NCBI GenBank assembly: GCA_020634165.1
Contig: JACKCF010000004.1
Location: 148,008-212,007, forward strand
Direction of reading: 5' to 3'
Length of the DNA: 64,000 bases
Origin: Anaerolineaceae bacterium
GTDB taxonomy: Bacteria; Chloroflexota; Anaerolineae; Aggregatilineales; Phototrophicaceae
Part shown: piece by piece, positions 26,379 through 35,550 of the stretch
How the letters are laid out: each line of letters begins with the position of its first letter
How positions within the stretch are numbered: the stretch's first letter is position 1
Made by a program: the position numbers and the translations under genes
The notes under the pieces: generated by a model
The model's input: the letters and a program-made list of their open reading frames with translations, nothing else
Told to the model about the DNA's origin: nothing
Databases searched by the model: none

Positions 26379-27700
26379 GTTGATTCCTCCGTTGTAGCCG
26401 ATGTCTGCGCCTGACGAAGTAATGCCGCACGATGATCTTCCAGGCGCGTCTTTACCAGGCGAATATGTATCTTTAGCGTATAGACTGATCCCATAAACAG
26501 GAACGGCAGCGTAATGCGGTGGGTGACATCATGCTGCAATCGATCCAGTTGCTGCTCAGCATGCTCAGTTTCCTCAAGCGTCATCGTATCAATATGGCGA
26601 TCAATAGCACTAATCGTCGTATACCAGCGCGTTGTCTGCAACTGCACATTGAGCGAATAAACCGGCAAGATCGACCGGAAGATGGTGTAAATGCTGAACA
26701 AGGGCAGCAGAACCACTATCAGGCGGTCAATGAAGGTAGCCAATACAAAGGGAAAATTCGATTCAAACCAGTTATCTCCCTCGCGCAGGTAGCGCCTTGC
26801 TTCGCTGTGCAGCGGCAGGTCTGTGAAGGCTGCCGAAGGGAATGTACCCGCCGCCTGCATCCAGTCCGCACCATGATGGATATGGATTGCTTCGCGCATC
26901 ATCAGGCGCACCAGATTAGGATGGACATCGCTGCGCGTAACCAGTTGGGCTGTGACAGCCAGCAAATGCAGCTCTGTTGAAGGCACATTCGCCTGTAGGT
27001 CAAAAAGACCTTGCGGCACGGTCACATTTGACAGATATGGAAAACGTCCTGCATAAGCGGGTGCCCGCGAAAAATCAAATAATTTTAGTCCAGGGTCGAG
27101 CATCAAATCCTGAATGAAGGTCGCACGGGGAGATACGATGAAAAACGCTGCATCGACACCATCCAGTGTGATCTGCTGAACCGCAGCAATGGCACTGACT
27201 TTCAACAATGTCGAGTTTTCTTCTGTTATGCCATTGGCTGCCAGTAGATCCAACGCCACAGGCTGCACCCCGCTCCCTGTTCCCCCAATGGCAATACGCA
27301 TTCCCTGGAAATCGCTCAGATACTGGGCTTCAATATCAGAGCGATAAACCAGCCAGATAGGTTCATAAAACACGCTGCCCAACGTCAGGAGGCTGCTGTT
27401 GTCAGCCGTTTCGTCGAGGGTGCCGCCCTGCACGAAACCAAAGTCAATCTCGCCCTTGCGCAGCCGATCTAAGGTCTCAACTGATCCGGCACCTGGTACC
27501 AGTTCGACAGAAATGCCCTCAGATTGCATATAAGCCTGGTACTCCAAGGCATACTGATAATAGGCGCCTTCGATGCCGCCTGTGCCGATCTTAAAGAACG
27601 TCGGTGGCAGGGGCCGCACCGAAAGAATCAGTAAAGTCACAATCAGCAGGAAAAAGGCGAGAAAACCATAGCGCAGCCAACGACTGAAGGATTCCGTCAC
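26375..27700 (-). CDS. TAXI-family solute-binding protein with membrane anchor and cytoplasmic tail
   Basis: 441 residues from a GTG. One N-terminal span (about 10-28) is followed by a TAXI/NMT1-like binding domain (about 35-310): KIGTGGIEGAYYQYALEYQ, GSVETLDRLRKGEIDFGFVQGG, IGGTGSGVQPVALDLL, GVDAAFFIVSP. A second span (about 325-347) and a 90-residue charged helical tail follow, unlike the soluble TAXI proteins of TRAP transporters. No TRAP permease is nearby; the partner is the ligand-gated channel downstream. Ligand unknown. Confidence 0.8.
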   Translation of the reverse strand: MTESFSRWLRYGFLAFFLLIVTLLILSVRPLPPTFFKIGTGGIEGAYYQYALEYQAYMQSEGISVELVPGAGSVETLDRLRKGEIDFGFVQGGTLDETADNSSLLTLGSVFYEPIWLVYRSDIEAQYLSDFQGMRIAIGGTGSGVQPVALDLLAANGITEENSTLLKVSAIAAVQQITLDGVDAAFFIVSPRATFIQDLMLDPGLKLFDFSRAPAYAGRFPYLSNVTVPQGLFDLQANVPSTELHLLAVTAQLVTRSDVHPNLVRLMMREAIHIHHGADWMQAAGTFPSAAFTDLPLHSEARRYLREGDNWFESNFPFVLATFIDRLIVVLLPLFSIYTIFRSILPVYSLNVQLQTTRWYTTISAIDRHIDTMTLEETEHAEQQLDRLQHDVTHRITLPFLFMGSVYTLKIHIRLVKTRLEDHRAALLRQAQTSATTEEST

Positions 27701-27788
27701 TCAGTATGCTCCACTTATATTACAATTCGGTATGTCTGATACAGACTATCATACCGTTCTGTAATCCTGGTGCAAGCCATCTTAAGAG

Positions 27789-28724
27789 CTATGTACCGCC
27801 ACGAAGGATCAAAATAAGGATACTGAGTGTGATCACACTGAGCAACGTGCTGGTAAATGTCACGGCAGAGGTGAATTCGGCGTCACTACCAAACTGGGTT
27901 GCCAGGGCGCTGGAAAGCACGGCAGTCGGCATGCTGGCCTGAACAACCGCTACGTTGAACGTTACACCTGTCAGGCCAATGAGGGTCGCGAGGGTTAAGC
28001 CGATAAATGGCGCAATCATCAGGCGGATGCCGGTTGCCACCAGGATTGGACGCAGACGACCTTGAAGTTTGACACGGCTCAGTTGTAGCCCCAGCAAAGC
28101 TAACATCCCCGGAATGGAGCCATCGGCAGCGATGTTGATAGCCCGTTCGAATGTTTGCGGCAGCATGAAGTCAGGATCGCTGTGGCGCATGGCATTGGCG
28201 ATGAACCCCGCAATAGCGGCATAGCCAATCGGCACTTTGATCACGTTCATGAAGGCATCACGGATGGTCCCCTTGCCGCGTGATGCAAAAAATACCCCCA
28301 ATATGTTGCCGATACCCGTGTTGAACACATATGCCAGAATCGCAACCTGACCGCCCTGTTCGCCAAAGGCGAAGGTATTCAGTGGAATACCGTAATTGGC
28401 AGCATTCACCAGAATGATGCTGAGGACAAAAGCGCCTTCCATACGAGCATCGAACCCGCGAATACGTGAATAAGCCATGCCTATGCCAGCCATGATGCCC
28501 ATCGCACCAAGCACCACAAACGCCACCCCGCCCAACTCACCCGCTGTGATCTCCGTGTTATAGATGCCCCGAAACACCAGTGCAGGAATAAATAAATAGA
28601 TCAAAAAAGGCGATAAGCTGCGCGGATCGGGCTTGAACTGACGCGATATGTACCACGCCCCACCAATAATCAGGAAAATTGGGGCGATGACGGTCAGCAT
28701 GATTTCCAGGAGGCTTAACAGCAT
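27789..28724 (-). CDS. AEC family (auxin efflux carrier-type) transporter
   Basis: 311 residues from the ATG at 28724, six bases after GGAG. About ten spans. The N-terminal half (APIFLIIGGAWYISRQF, LSPFLIYLFIPALVFRGI) and the second-half repeat (QASMPTAVLSSALATQFG) match AEC/PIN-like permeases, which move organic acids or similar anions. It stands alone, divergent from the tail-tube-like gene. Confidence 0.85.
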   Translation of the reverse strand: MLLSLLEIMLTVIAPIFLIIGGAWYISRQFKPDPRSLSPFLIYLFIPALVFRGIYNTEITAGELGGVAFVVLGAMGIMAGIGMAYSRIRGFDARMEGAFVLSIILVNAANYGIPLNTFAFGEQGGQVAILAYVFNTGIGNILGVFFASRGKGTIRDAFMNVIKVPIGYAAIAGFIANAMRHSDPDFMLPQTFERAINIAADGSIPGMLALLGLQLSRVKLQGRLRPILVATGIRLMIAPFIGLTLATLIGLTGVTFNVAVVQASMPTAVLSSALATQFGSDAEFTSAVTFTSTLLSVITLSILILILRGGT

Positions 28725-28869
28725 GTCGGACTCCACAAGTGGTAGAAACTGGGTCTAAAATAAGCGTACAATGGCAGAGTGTACCGCCAATGCCTGCCAG
28801 ATGTTAGCCGCCTCCCTGACCAATCAGTGACAGGTTTTAGCGAGATACCAGCACAATCGTCTGGCAGTG

Positions 28870-28877
28870 GCTATAAT
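28870..28877 (+). promoter_or_regulatory. -10-like GCTATAAT box
   Basis: Perfect TATAAT within GCTATAAT, 47 bp before the proposed GTG start at 28925 and only 8 bp before the upstream ATG at 28886. No clear -35 is seen at 16-18 bp. Confidence 0.35.
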
Positions 28878-28924
28878 GGGTACACATGCAGGAATATACG
28901 ATGCAAGTAAAAGGAGCGAGGATC

Positions 28925-29335
28925 GTGGTAGATAACATCGGTATTGATAGCCTGATTGCGAATGAATTTGCCGTCGAGATCAATGGCGAACCCATGAGTG
29001 GCGTATTCAGCGTTTCCGGCCTGGTAAGCTTTATGCTGGATAGCGTTGGCAAGCGCGTCTATCCGTCGTTCAGCCTATCCAAGATGGTCCAACGCAACCC
29101 CAAGAATCCGTTCAACGTCTGGTTGCAGGAATCGCAAAAAGGTGACAAACCCACTCGCGACATTGCCATCCTGGCGATTGATGATGGGGTACCCACCCGC
29201 CGCTGGCTGGCCAAAGGCGCGTACATCAAAGCCGTTGAGTACTCCCGCTTTGATGAAGCCTCCTTCGAGATGGTCGCAGAAACTGTCGAGATTGCTTACG
29301 AAACGATGGAAGAAACGTTTTTGACTAACGGCTAA
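28925..29335 (+). CDS. phage tail-tube (T4 gp19)-like protein
   Basis: 136 residues from the GTG at 28925, preceded by AAAGGAG at eight bases; an ATG at 28886 would leave almost no leader after the -10 box. The sequence follows the gp19/contractile-injection-system inner-tube pattern: FAVEINGEPMSGVFSVSGL near the N-terminus, a central FNVWLQESQKG, and a C-terminal half with VPTRRWLAKGAYIKAVE and ETVEIAYETMEETF. No sheath, baseplate or other phage gene is nearby. Likely a domesticated tail-tube relative. Terminator at 29359. Confidence 0.7.
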   Translation: MVDNIGIDSLIANEFAVEINGEPMSGVFSVSGLVSFMLDSVGKRVYPSFSLSKMVQRNPKNPFNVWLQESQKGDKPTRDIAILAIDDGVPTRRWLAKGAYIKAVEYSRFDEASFEMVAETVEIAYETMEETFLTNG

Positions 29336-29358
29336 ATCGCAATAGCAACTCAGTATGG

Positions 29359-29387
29359 AAGGGCGCTGCATAGCGCCTTTTTTATTT
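29359..29387 (+). terminator. intrinsic terminator of the tail-tube-like gene
   Basis: GGCGCT (29362-29367) pairs with AGCGCC (29372-29377) across a 4-base loop, followed by TTTTTTATTT. It overlaps the last codons of the convergent LysE gene. Confidence 0.8.
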
Positions 29388-30122
29388 GCCATTTTCAGGC
29401 TGTGGCCGATGTTTCAGCCGATGCACCAGCCACCAAAACAGCAGAGCTGCGATTACGAACAGGCTCAGCCCTTGATGCAGGCTACTCAGTCCGAACGCCT
29501 CGGCAATCAATGCGGTGCCGAAATACACCAGCAAGCCAATCGTAAAAACAATCATGGTGTGGGTCATATTCGGTCCGAGTGCGCCCAATCGGCCAAAAAT
29601 GTAGACCAATACATTCAGGCTGAGGACGAACGTGCCATAGAAGGCAACTAGAAAAGCCAGCGCGTGCCAGGGGCTTTGTTCGAGGGCAGAGAGCAGCAGC
29701 GGTCCATTCACAGTTGCCCAGAACAACCAGGGTCCAGGGCTGACGGTGTTCATCAGCAGCGCCGGAATGAACACACGCCAGTCACTAACTTCTTCTTGTT
29801 TAGGTGTAGCAACAGAAGCCTCTTGTGGGCCGAAGTCGCTGCCTGCACGGAGCTGTTTGTAAGCTCCCCAGGCAATAAATAAAAGTAAGCCGCCACCTGT
29901 TAGCCGAATAGCCTGAATCGCTGCGTCTGGCAATTGGCCCAGAACAAACACCACCAGCGGCACGATGAATGCATCCGTGATGAGCGGCGAGAACGTGACC
30001 AGCATACCCCGCCGCCAGCCATAGCGCAGGGTCACGCTCAGGATGTAGGCTTGCAACGGCCCTGGCAGCAGGGTCGCCGTCAGGGCCAGACTGATGCCCG
30101 GAATGATGAATTCGGTCAGCAC
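29382..30122 (-). CDS. LysE family translocator
   Basis: 246 residues from a GTG at 30122, six bases after GGAG. About six membrane spans. The family signature near the N-terminus is LTATLLPGPLQAYILSVTLRYGWRRG, followed by FSPLITDAFIVPLVV and the GGGLLLFIAWGAYK span. LysE/RhtB proteins export amino acids or derivatives. Substrate unknown. Confidence 0.85.
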   Translation of the reverse strand: MLTEFIIPGISLALTATLLPGPLQAYILSVTLRYGWRRGMLVTFSPLITDAFIVPLVVFVLGQLPDAAIQAIRLTGGGLLLFIAWGAYKQLRAGSDFGPQEASVATPKQEEVSDWRVFIPALLMNTVSPGPWLFWATVNGPLLLSALEQSPWHALAFLVAFYGTFVLSLNVLVYIFGRLGALGPNMTHTMIVFTIGLLVYFGTALIAEAFGLSSLHQGLSLFVIAALLFWWLVHRLKHRPQPENGK

Positions 30123-30157
30123 ATCAAACTCCAAAGCGATAGTCTACGCACATCCAA

Positions 30158-30184
30158 ATAAAAAGGACACCGTGGTGGTGTCCT
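30158..30184 (-). terminator. intrinsic terminator of tRNA-Ser
   Basis: On the minus strand AGGACACC pairs with GGTGTCCT (arms at 30177-30184 and 30164-30171, 5-base loop) and is followed by a T-run (TTTTATTT). It lies 10 bp after the tRNA 3' end. Confidence 0.8.
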
Positions 30185-30194
30185 ATATTAACTG

Positions 30195-30279
30195 CGGAGA
30201 GGGTGGGATTCGAACCCACGTGGGCTGTTAACCCTCTCGCTTTCCAGACGAGCGCAATAGGCCGCTCTGCCACCTCCCC
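30195..30279 (-). tRNA. tRNA-Ser (GGA anticodon)
   Basis: An 85-base cloverleaf with a long variable arm. The acceptor stem GGGGAGG/CCTCTCC has one G-U pair. The anticodon stem CTCGT/GCGAG encloses the loop CTGGAAA, which holds GGA. The T arm contains GGTTCGAATCC. Discriminator G; the 3' CCA is not encoded. The variable arm (roughly GGGTTAAC ... CAC) is class II, as expected for serine. Confidence 0.95.
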
Positions 30280-30358
30280 AGTTAATTGGTCCATATTATA
30301 AACATTTTGGACCATGATTGACCATAGTCAATTGAAGCAGCAACTCCAAAAAAGGACA

Positions 30359-31186
30359 TTAATCCGCTGTGACGATGCGATAGGCGGCGCGCAAGAATAC
30401 ATAGCTAAAGACTGCGGGCAGCAGGATCGGCAGCACAAAATCCATCAGGAAGATCAGATTGGCATTGGCTTCTATCGTAGGAATCTGACGAGCGAGGTTG
30501 AGCAGCAGCACATAGAATGCGCCCAGGGCAACCGTCGCGCTGATTGCTGTGCTGCGATTGGGGGCCACAACGCCCACCAGTACCGCCAGCGAGCCGATCA
30601 TCACCGGCTCCAGAATTATGCGCAACAGCGATACCACAATCGACAGCAAAATCATGAACACTGAAAGCAGCGCATTTTCCGTAGGCGGCCATACGGGCGA
30701 ATACATGCTGTAGAGAATGGGCGGTCCAAACAACACCGTAATCTGGGCGACCAATGCCAGATCATCCATGCGCTTCCACATAGCGGCGGCAATTTTGCCC
30801 AGGAAAATCTGCTCAAGCGTCATCGGGGTGGTGCGCAGCAGGTTGATTGTCTTGTTCTTCATCTCGTCCTGCATATTATGGGCCGCTGTCTTGGCGACAG
30901 TGAACAGGACGTGAGCATAGAGGACCATCGATACCGGAACCAGCATAATCGACGCCAGGAAGAGCAGCAGCGTGATATGGACAATCGGCTGCCAGATGAG
31001 GCCGAACAGCAGGATCATCGCCCAAACACCGAAGATTACCAAAATGGGACGCATCGCTGGTGGCACTGTATGACCACCCAATCCCAGATGACGTCGCACA
31101 ATCGGGTTGGTATTACGCGCCCAGTACGGCACAATCGATGTGGCGCGCTCCATGAAGGTATCAAATTCCTGCCGATTAATGGCCAT
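30359..31186 (-). CDS. ABC-2-type permease-like membrane protein
   Basis: 275 residues, about six membrane spans. The cytoplasmic block between spans two and three (MKNKTINLLRTTPMTLEQIFLGKIAAAMWK) is the classic ABC-2 permease element that contacts the ATPase. No ABC ATPase gene is adjacent in the window, so its partner is elsewhere or it acts alone. Substrate unknown. Confidence 0.7.
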   Translation of the reverse strand: MAINRQEFDTFMERATSIVPYWARNTNPIVRRHLGLGGHTVPPAMRPILVIFGVWAMILLFGLIWQPIVHITLLLFLASIMLVPVSMVLYAHVLFTVAKTAAHNMQDEMKNKTINLLRTTPMTLEQIFLGKIAAAMWKRMDDLALVAQITVLFGPPILYSMYSPVWPPTENALLSVFMILLSIVVSLLRIILEPVMIGSLAVLVGVVAPNRSTAISATVALGAFYVLLLNLARQIPTIEANANLIFLMDFVLPILLPAVFSYVFLRAAYRIVTAD

Positions 31187-31390
31187 ATCTCAATCCTCAA
31201 AATCGGATAGCCGATTATAGGTCTTGCACAGTCTGCTTTCAAGCGAGAGCAACAGCATCAGCGTTTGAGATCGCAGATGCCCTTTCCTTAGAGCGACCTG
31301 CCCACTGTAGCACCGATTTATGAAAAACGTATCAAGAAGAAACTTCACCTCATTTATGGTATGCGACGTACAAGGGCTAGAGAACGCTCT

Positions 31391-31398
31391 GCTATAAT
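31391..31398 (+). promoter_or_regulatory. -10-like GCTATAAT box
   Basis: Perfect TATAAT in GCTATAAT, 54 bp before the site-2 protease start. No clear -35. Confidence 0.35.
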
Positions 31399-31452
31399 GC
31401 GCCAAAGACACAGCAGACAACAGGCTGACGCCCATAGAAAGCCGCCACATCC

Positions 31453-32760
31453 ATGACACAACCCTCAACCATAGATCAGGCAGATTATGCTGGCCGCTCA
31501 TTCTGGGAGGATCGCGCGCGGCAGTCTGTCGAGCGTGTGATGACTATCGAAGGTCAACAATCAGCAGAAGAAACAACGCTCTCAAAAGAGGATCAGGCCC
31601 TTTTGGCAAGAGGCGGCAGCCGCATGGTTGCAGTCTATATCGGCAAACTACAGAATGACACAGGCGCGGCATACGAGCAGCTCGATAAAGAGTTACGGCG
31701 CTTCAACCTGTTCGCGATGTTCCGGTGGCACGGAGCGCCAAGTGACGGTAAGCATCAGATCATCCTGGCGAGGGGCCGTGCAAGGAAGCCGAAAGCGCTC
31801 CCCAGGTGGCCAGCCGCCTTCCTTTTCTTTCTGACGATCCTGAGCGTACTGTATACGGGGCTGATCGTCAGCACAGGTGTCATCAGCCTGACAGACGAGG
31901 CACTGGCAGAGACCATCATGGCGCAGCCGATCCTCAACCTATGGCGCGGACTCCCTTATGCCTTTGCGATTCTGGCGATTCTGGTTCCTCATGAGTTGGG
32001 CCACTGGCTGACGACCCGCCGCTACGGCATCCCAGCATCACTACCCTATTTTCTACCATCATTTATGCTCAGCCCGTTTGGGACATTTGGCGCGGCCATA
32101 TTACTGCGCGGAACACTGCGTAATCGGCGAATGCTCTTTGACCTGGGAGCATCCGGGCCGCTGGCAGGGTTGATATTCGCCATCCCGATATTGATTATTG
32201 GGCTGGCAACCTCGCCTGTCATTCCGCTAGAGCCAGGTGGCCTACTAGAGGGAAATTCACTGCTGTACGCAGGGGCCAAGGTTCTGGCATTTGGGCGATT
32301 TTTGCCGGATGGCCAGCATGACGTAATGCTGAATTCATTTGCCTGGGCAGGCTGGACTGGATTGTTTGTCACGGCACTCAACCTGATCCCGCTAGGGCAG
32401 CTTGATGGCGGACACGTGCTCTACTCACTGATTGGACAACGTGCTCGCAAGTTGTTCTTGCCAATTCTGCTCATCATGACGTTTCTGGCACTGTTTGTGT
32501 CGGCGGCGTGGGTCGCCTTCGCGATTATGCTGTTCCTCGTTGGCCGTTACTACGCCGTCCCGCTGGATGATGTCACCCCGCTGGACCCATTCAGACGCAA
32601 TCTGGCGATCTTTACCCTAGTTGTGTTTGTACTGGTCTTCATCCCTAACCCGATTTACAGCCTGAACGAGCCTAGCGGCCTGCTTGGATTTTTAATGACC
32701 AGCAGTATGATGATCGTTTCTCTACAAAGAGCTGTTTTTTCGCCTTTTCTACGCACGTAA
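31453..32760 (+). CDS. site-2 protease family (M50) membrane metalloprotease
   Basis: 435 residues. An N-terminal soluble domain (to about 115) precedes about eight spans. The zinc motif HELGH (180-184, within LVPHELGHWLTTRRYG) and the second metal motif LDGGH (in LIPLGQLDGGHVLYSLIG) are both present, so it should be active. The layout resembles EGY1-type proteases of bacteria and plastids. Such proteases cut membrane-bound regulators. The target is unknown. Confidence 0.9.
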   Translation: MTQPSTIDQADYAGRSFWEDRARQSVERVMTIEGQQSAEETTLSKEDQALLARGGSRMVAVYIGKLQNDTGAAYEQLDKELRRFNLFAMFRWHGAPSDGKHQIILARGRARKPKALPRWPAAFLFFLTILSVLYTGLIVSTGVISLTDEALAETIMAQPILNLWRGLPYAFAILAILVPHELGHWLTTRRYGIPASLPYFLPSFMLSPFGTFGAAILLRGTLRNRRMLFDLGASGPLAGLIFAIPILIIGLATSPVIPLEPGGLLEGNSLLYAGAKVLAFGRFLPDGQHDVMLNSFAWAGWTGLFVTALNLIPLGQLDGGHVLYSLIGQRARKLFLPILLIMTFLALFVSAAWVAFAIMLFLVGRYYAVPLDDVTPLDPFRRNLAIFTLVVFVLVFIPNPIYSLNEPSGLLGFLMTSSMMIVSLQRAVFSPFLRT

Positions 32761-33238
32761 AGCACCTCGGATGCTATGCCAAAATCAGTGCGCTACGACG
32801 AATTTGGCAAATTGCAACAACACGCATAGTCGCAAATCAGAACTTTGGTGCATTCTACCAAAGAAGCACAGCACACAAATTGCTCCCCAAGCCCAGTTTT
32901 TGCCCTATATATGGCCATTTTGTCTACAATTCTCATTCCAACAGCCACTGGAATTAGTCACCAATGCGTTGATTAGGTCCTTCGCTAAATATCAGATTGT
33001 GCATGCTGCCTAATTTAAGGCTCATATTTTGGTCAAATGGCATGGCCAATTTGTGTTAAATAGCTCAATGCCCCTGAATTATGCTCATCAACATCATTTT
33101 TATAAATTACCGACAAAAAACGATTTGTGTTTTTCAGCACAATATGAGGTGATTGGTGATTTTGTTCAACGCTATATTGCAATCAATGCAAAGCAAAGCC
33201 AGTTTTTGTAGGATATAACCATACTTTGGGGGCCAAAG
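32761..33238 (+). other. AT-rich intergenic region upstream of the ammonium transporter
   Basis: About 480 bp with no convincing gene; two 60-80-codon frames lack ribosome sites or family features. It contains short palindromic AT-rich stretches, such as AATTTGGCAAATT near 32811. I identify no riboswitch or clear promoter. The long leader before a nitrogen-uptake gene suggests regulation, but nothing specific can be claimed. Confidence 0.4.
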
Positions 33239-34651
33239 ATGCGTAAGCGTACACTGTTATACCGTATCATCTCTATCGGGGTTGCTCTCACCTTCCTCTT
33301 TATCATGGGGATGTCAAGCATTGCCCAGGATGACACTTCGTCTGAAGGCGAAACGACTGTAGAAGAAATCATGCCAGAAGAAGCTGCGGCACTGACAGCC
33401 GAGGTCGTCCAAGGTAATCTGGATGCGGTCTGGATTCTGGTTGCTGGTTTTCTGGTCTTCTTTATGCAGGCGGGTTTCGCCATGCTGGAAGGTGGCTTCA
33501 TCCGTCACACGGGTGTGGTCAACTCTCTTGCAGAGAACTTTATGGATGCCTGTATAACGGGTATCGCCTTCTTCGTCATTGGCTACGGTATCGCCTATGC
33601 AGCAACTGGATCACCATTGATCCCCACGCCTGTACTGGCTTTGGGTGGCATCAATGGGACTGCCGAAGGCGACGGCATGGAATTCGTCAATTTCTTCTTC
33701 CAGTTCGCCTTTGCGGGTGCAGCCGGCACGATCGCAACTGGTGCTATGTCGGAACGCACTGATTTCCGGGGCAAGCTGATCTACAGCGCGATTCTGGGTG
33801 CTTTTCTCTATCCGCTGGTCGTTTACTGGACCTGGGGCGGCGGTATCCTCAGCTCACAGTTCGGCTTCCTGGACTTCGCTGGCAGCACCATCGTTCACCA
33901 ATTCGGCGGTATTATCGCTCTGGTTGGTGCCATTGTTGTTGGCCCGCGTGTGGGACGTGTCTTCGGCAGCGCTCCGCGCCCGTCCAATTTCGGCCTGGCC
34001 GCGCTCGGTACATTCATTCTGTGGTTCGGTTGGTACGGCTTCAACGTCGGTTCCACATTGGGCGCTGGCGATCTGAACGCACTCGGTCTGGTTGCAGTCA
34101 ATACAACGCTGGCTGCCTGTGCTGGTGCACTGTCCGCTATGTTCTGGGTCTACCTGTTCAAGGGTGGCAAATGGGACCTCGGTTTCATGCTCAATGGGTC
34201 GCTGGCTGGTCTGGTCGGCATCACCGCTGGCTGCGCCTTCGTTAGCCCGATTGCTTCCATCATCATCGGCATCACCGCTGGTATCGCCGTTGTCCTCGCA
34301 GTCGATGTTGTCGAAGCAGCCAAAGTCGACGACGGTGTCGGTGCCTTCGCTGTTCACGGCGTCGGCGGTATGATCGGCTCACTGGCCATTGGTTTCTGGG
34401 GCCTGCCGGAACTGACCGGTACCGCAGGTGGTCTGCTGGTCGGTGGTGGTGTGGACCTGCTCGTCAGCCAGATTATCGGTGTTGCCTGGGTCGCAGTTTT
34501 CGCAGTGGTCACCGGCTCGATCATGTTCGGCGCGATCAAGGCTCTGGGCCTGCTCCGTATGCCCGCAGCCGCCGACGCTGTTGGTATCGATGTCTACGAA
34601 CACGGTGCCTCAGTCTGGCCTGATATTCTGCCAATCCCGGAAGAATCCTAA
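33239..34651 (+). CDS. amt: ammonium transporter (Amt family)
   Basis: 470 residues. A signal peptide (about residues 1-30) and a charged linker precede about 11 membrane spans. Seen: FFMQAGFAMLEGG, the conserved GAAGTIATGAMSER, the signature DFAGSTIVHQFGG (first pore histidine), and VGAFAVHGVGGMIGS (second pore histidine). Codon use is strongly biased (many CTG, GGT, ATC), consistent with high expression. No PII (glnK) gene follows. Terminator at 34681. Confidence 0.95.
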   Translation: MRKRTLLYRIISIGVALTFLFIMGMSSIAQDDTSSEGETTVEEIMPEEAAALTAEVVQGNLDAVWILVAGFLVFFMQAGFAMLEGGFIRHTGVVNSLAENFMDACITGIAFFVIGYGIAYAATGSPLIPTPVLALGGINGTAEGDGMEFVNFFFQFAFAGAAGTIATGAMSERTDFRGKLIYSAILGAFLYPLVVYWTWGGGILSSQFGFLDFAGSTIVHQFGGIIALVGAIVVGPRVGRVFGSAPRPSNFGLAALGTFILWFGWYGFNVGSTLGAGDLNALGLVAVNTTLAACAGALSAMFWVYLFKGGKWDLGFMLNGSLAGLVGITAGCAFVSPIASIIIGITAGIAVVLAVDVVEAAKVDDGVGAFAVHGVGGMIGSLAIGFWGLPELTGTAGGLLVGGGVDLLVSQIIGVAWVAVFAVVTGSIMFGAIKALGLLRMPAAADAVGIDVYEHGASVWPDILPIPEES

Positions 34652-34680
34652 CCATCTGCGAACACGCGCAAATCTAAAAC

Positions 34681-34713
34681 AAAAGGTGGTGCCCGTTGGC
34701 ATCACCTTTTTTG
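34681..34713 (+). terminator. intrinsic terminator of amt
   Basis: AAAAGGTGGTGCC pairs with GGCATCACCTTTT with one mismatch and a 4-base loop, and the T-run continues (TTTTTTG). About 30 bp after the amt stop. Confidence 0.85.
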
Positions 34714-34814
34714 TTGCTATCTCCCCAAAGAATGGGGGATTGTCATCGATTCTCTATCATTACCGAGTATACTCAGATTGGGACTAAGGCGCTGCCGCAT
34801 GCTAGGAGATGGTG

Positions 34815-35480
34815 ATGAAGCTCGACAATGTACCTGCTCAGGTGATGGATACAGTCGAAAGAGAATTGCTCGAAGGCGAAGATTTACTATGGGTCGGCCA
34901 GCCGAATCCAGTCAGTGCGGCTATCGGCCCGACGTTGCTACGCGATCTATCACCACTTCTGATTATGGGTGGGTTCTTCTTTGTGTTTTTCACGATTATG
35001 GCCCGCGAAATTCCCTGGGATGAGTTTCCTTCGCAGTTTATGCTATTGCCGCTGGGTGTTGTGATGCTTACCAGCCTGTGGCCCATTCTCTCGCGCTTTC
35101 TGAGTGCAACGCGGTCTGTCTATGCCATTACAGATCGGCGCGCGCTCATCATCGATGGCAACAATGTTAAGTCCTATGGTCCCGATGATATTGAGTTCAT
35201 TGAGCGCAAGATGCGCGGCCAAGACAGCGGTGATATTCTGTTCGCTAATGAGATCAGCACGCATTACAATTCATCGAACCACCGCTCGCGCGTCACAACG
35301 CGCCCGATTGGATTCCTGGGTGTCGAAAATGTGCGCGAGGTCGAAGCCGTGATGCTGCGTACCTTCCGCGATATGGACGATAACTTCGACAAGCGTAAGC
35401 GCCACCTGGATGAGGGTGAAGCTATATACGAAGATGATGGCTACAAAACATCTTCGCAGCGGGCCTCTTACAACAAATAA
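34815..35480 (+). CDS. bacterial PH-domain (bPH) membrane protein
   Basis: 221 residues from the ATG at 34815, which is seven bases after AGGAG; an ATG at 34809 is too close to that site. The opening LLEGEDLLWVGQPNPV, two spans (about 37-78), and the following beta-rich region (SVYAITDRRALIIDG ... IGFLGVENVREVEAVM) match the bPH2-type domain of membrane-associated proteins. Function unknown. Confidence 0.7.
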   Translation: MKLDNVPAQVMDTVERELLEGEDLLWVGQPNPVSAAIGPTLLRDLSPLLIMGGFFFVFFTIMAREIPWDEFPSQFMLLPLGVVMLTSLWPILSRFLSATRSVYAITDRRALIIDGNNVKSYGPDDIEFIERKMRGQDSGDILFANEISTHYNSSNHRSRVTTRPIGFLGVENVREVEAVMLRTFRDMDDNFDKRKRHLDEGEAIYEDDGYKTSSQRASYNK

Positions 35481-35501
35481 GATCATCCAGCTTGCACAAA
35501 G

Positions 35502-35532
35502 AAAAACGCAGCCGATATGGCTGCGTTTTTTA
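35502..35532. terminator. bidirectional intrinsic terminator
   Basis: AAAAACGCAGCC (35502-35513) pairs with GGCTGCGTTTTT (35519-35530), with T-runs on both strands. It serves the PH-domain gene and the convergent penicillin-binding protein gene. Confidence 0.85.
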
Positions 35533-35550
35533 TCTGATGCTATGGCTGGC

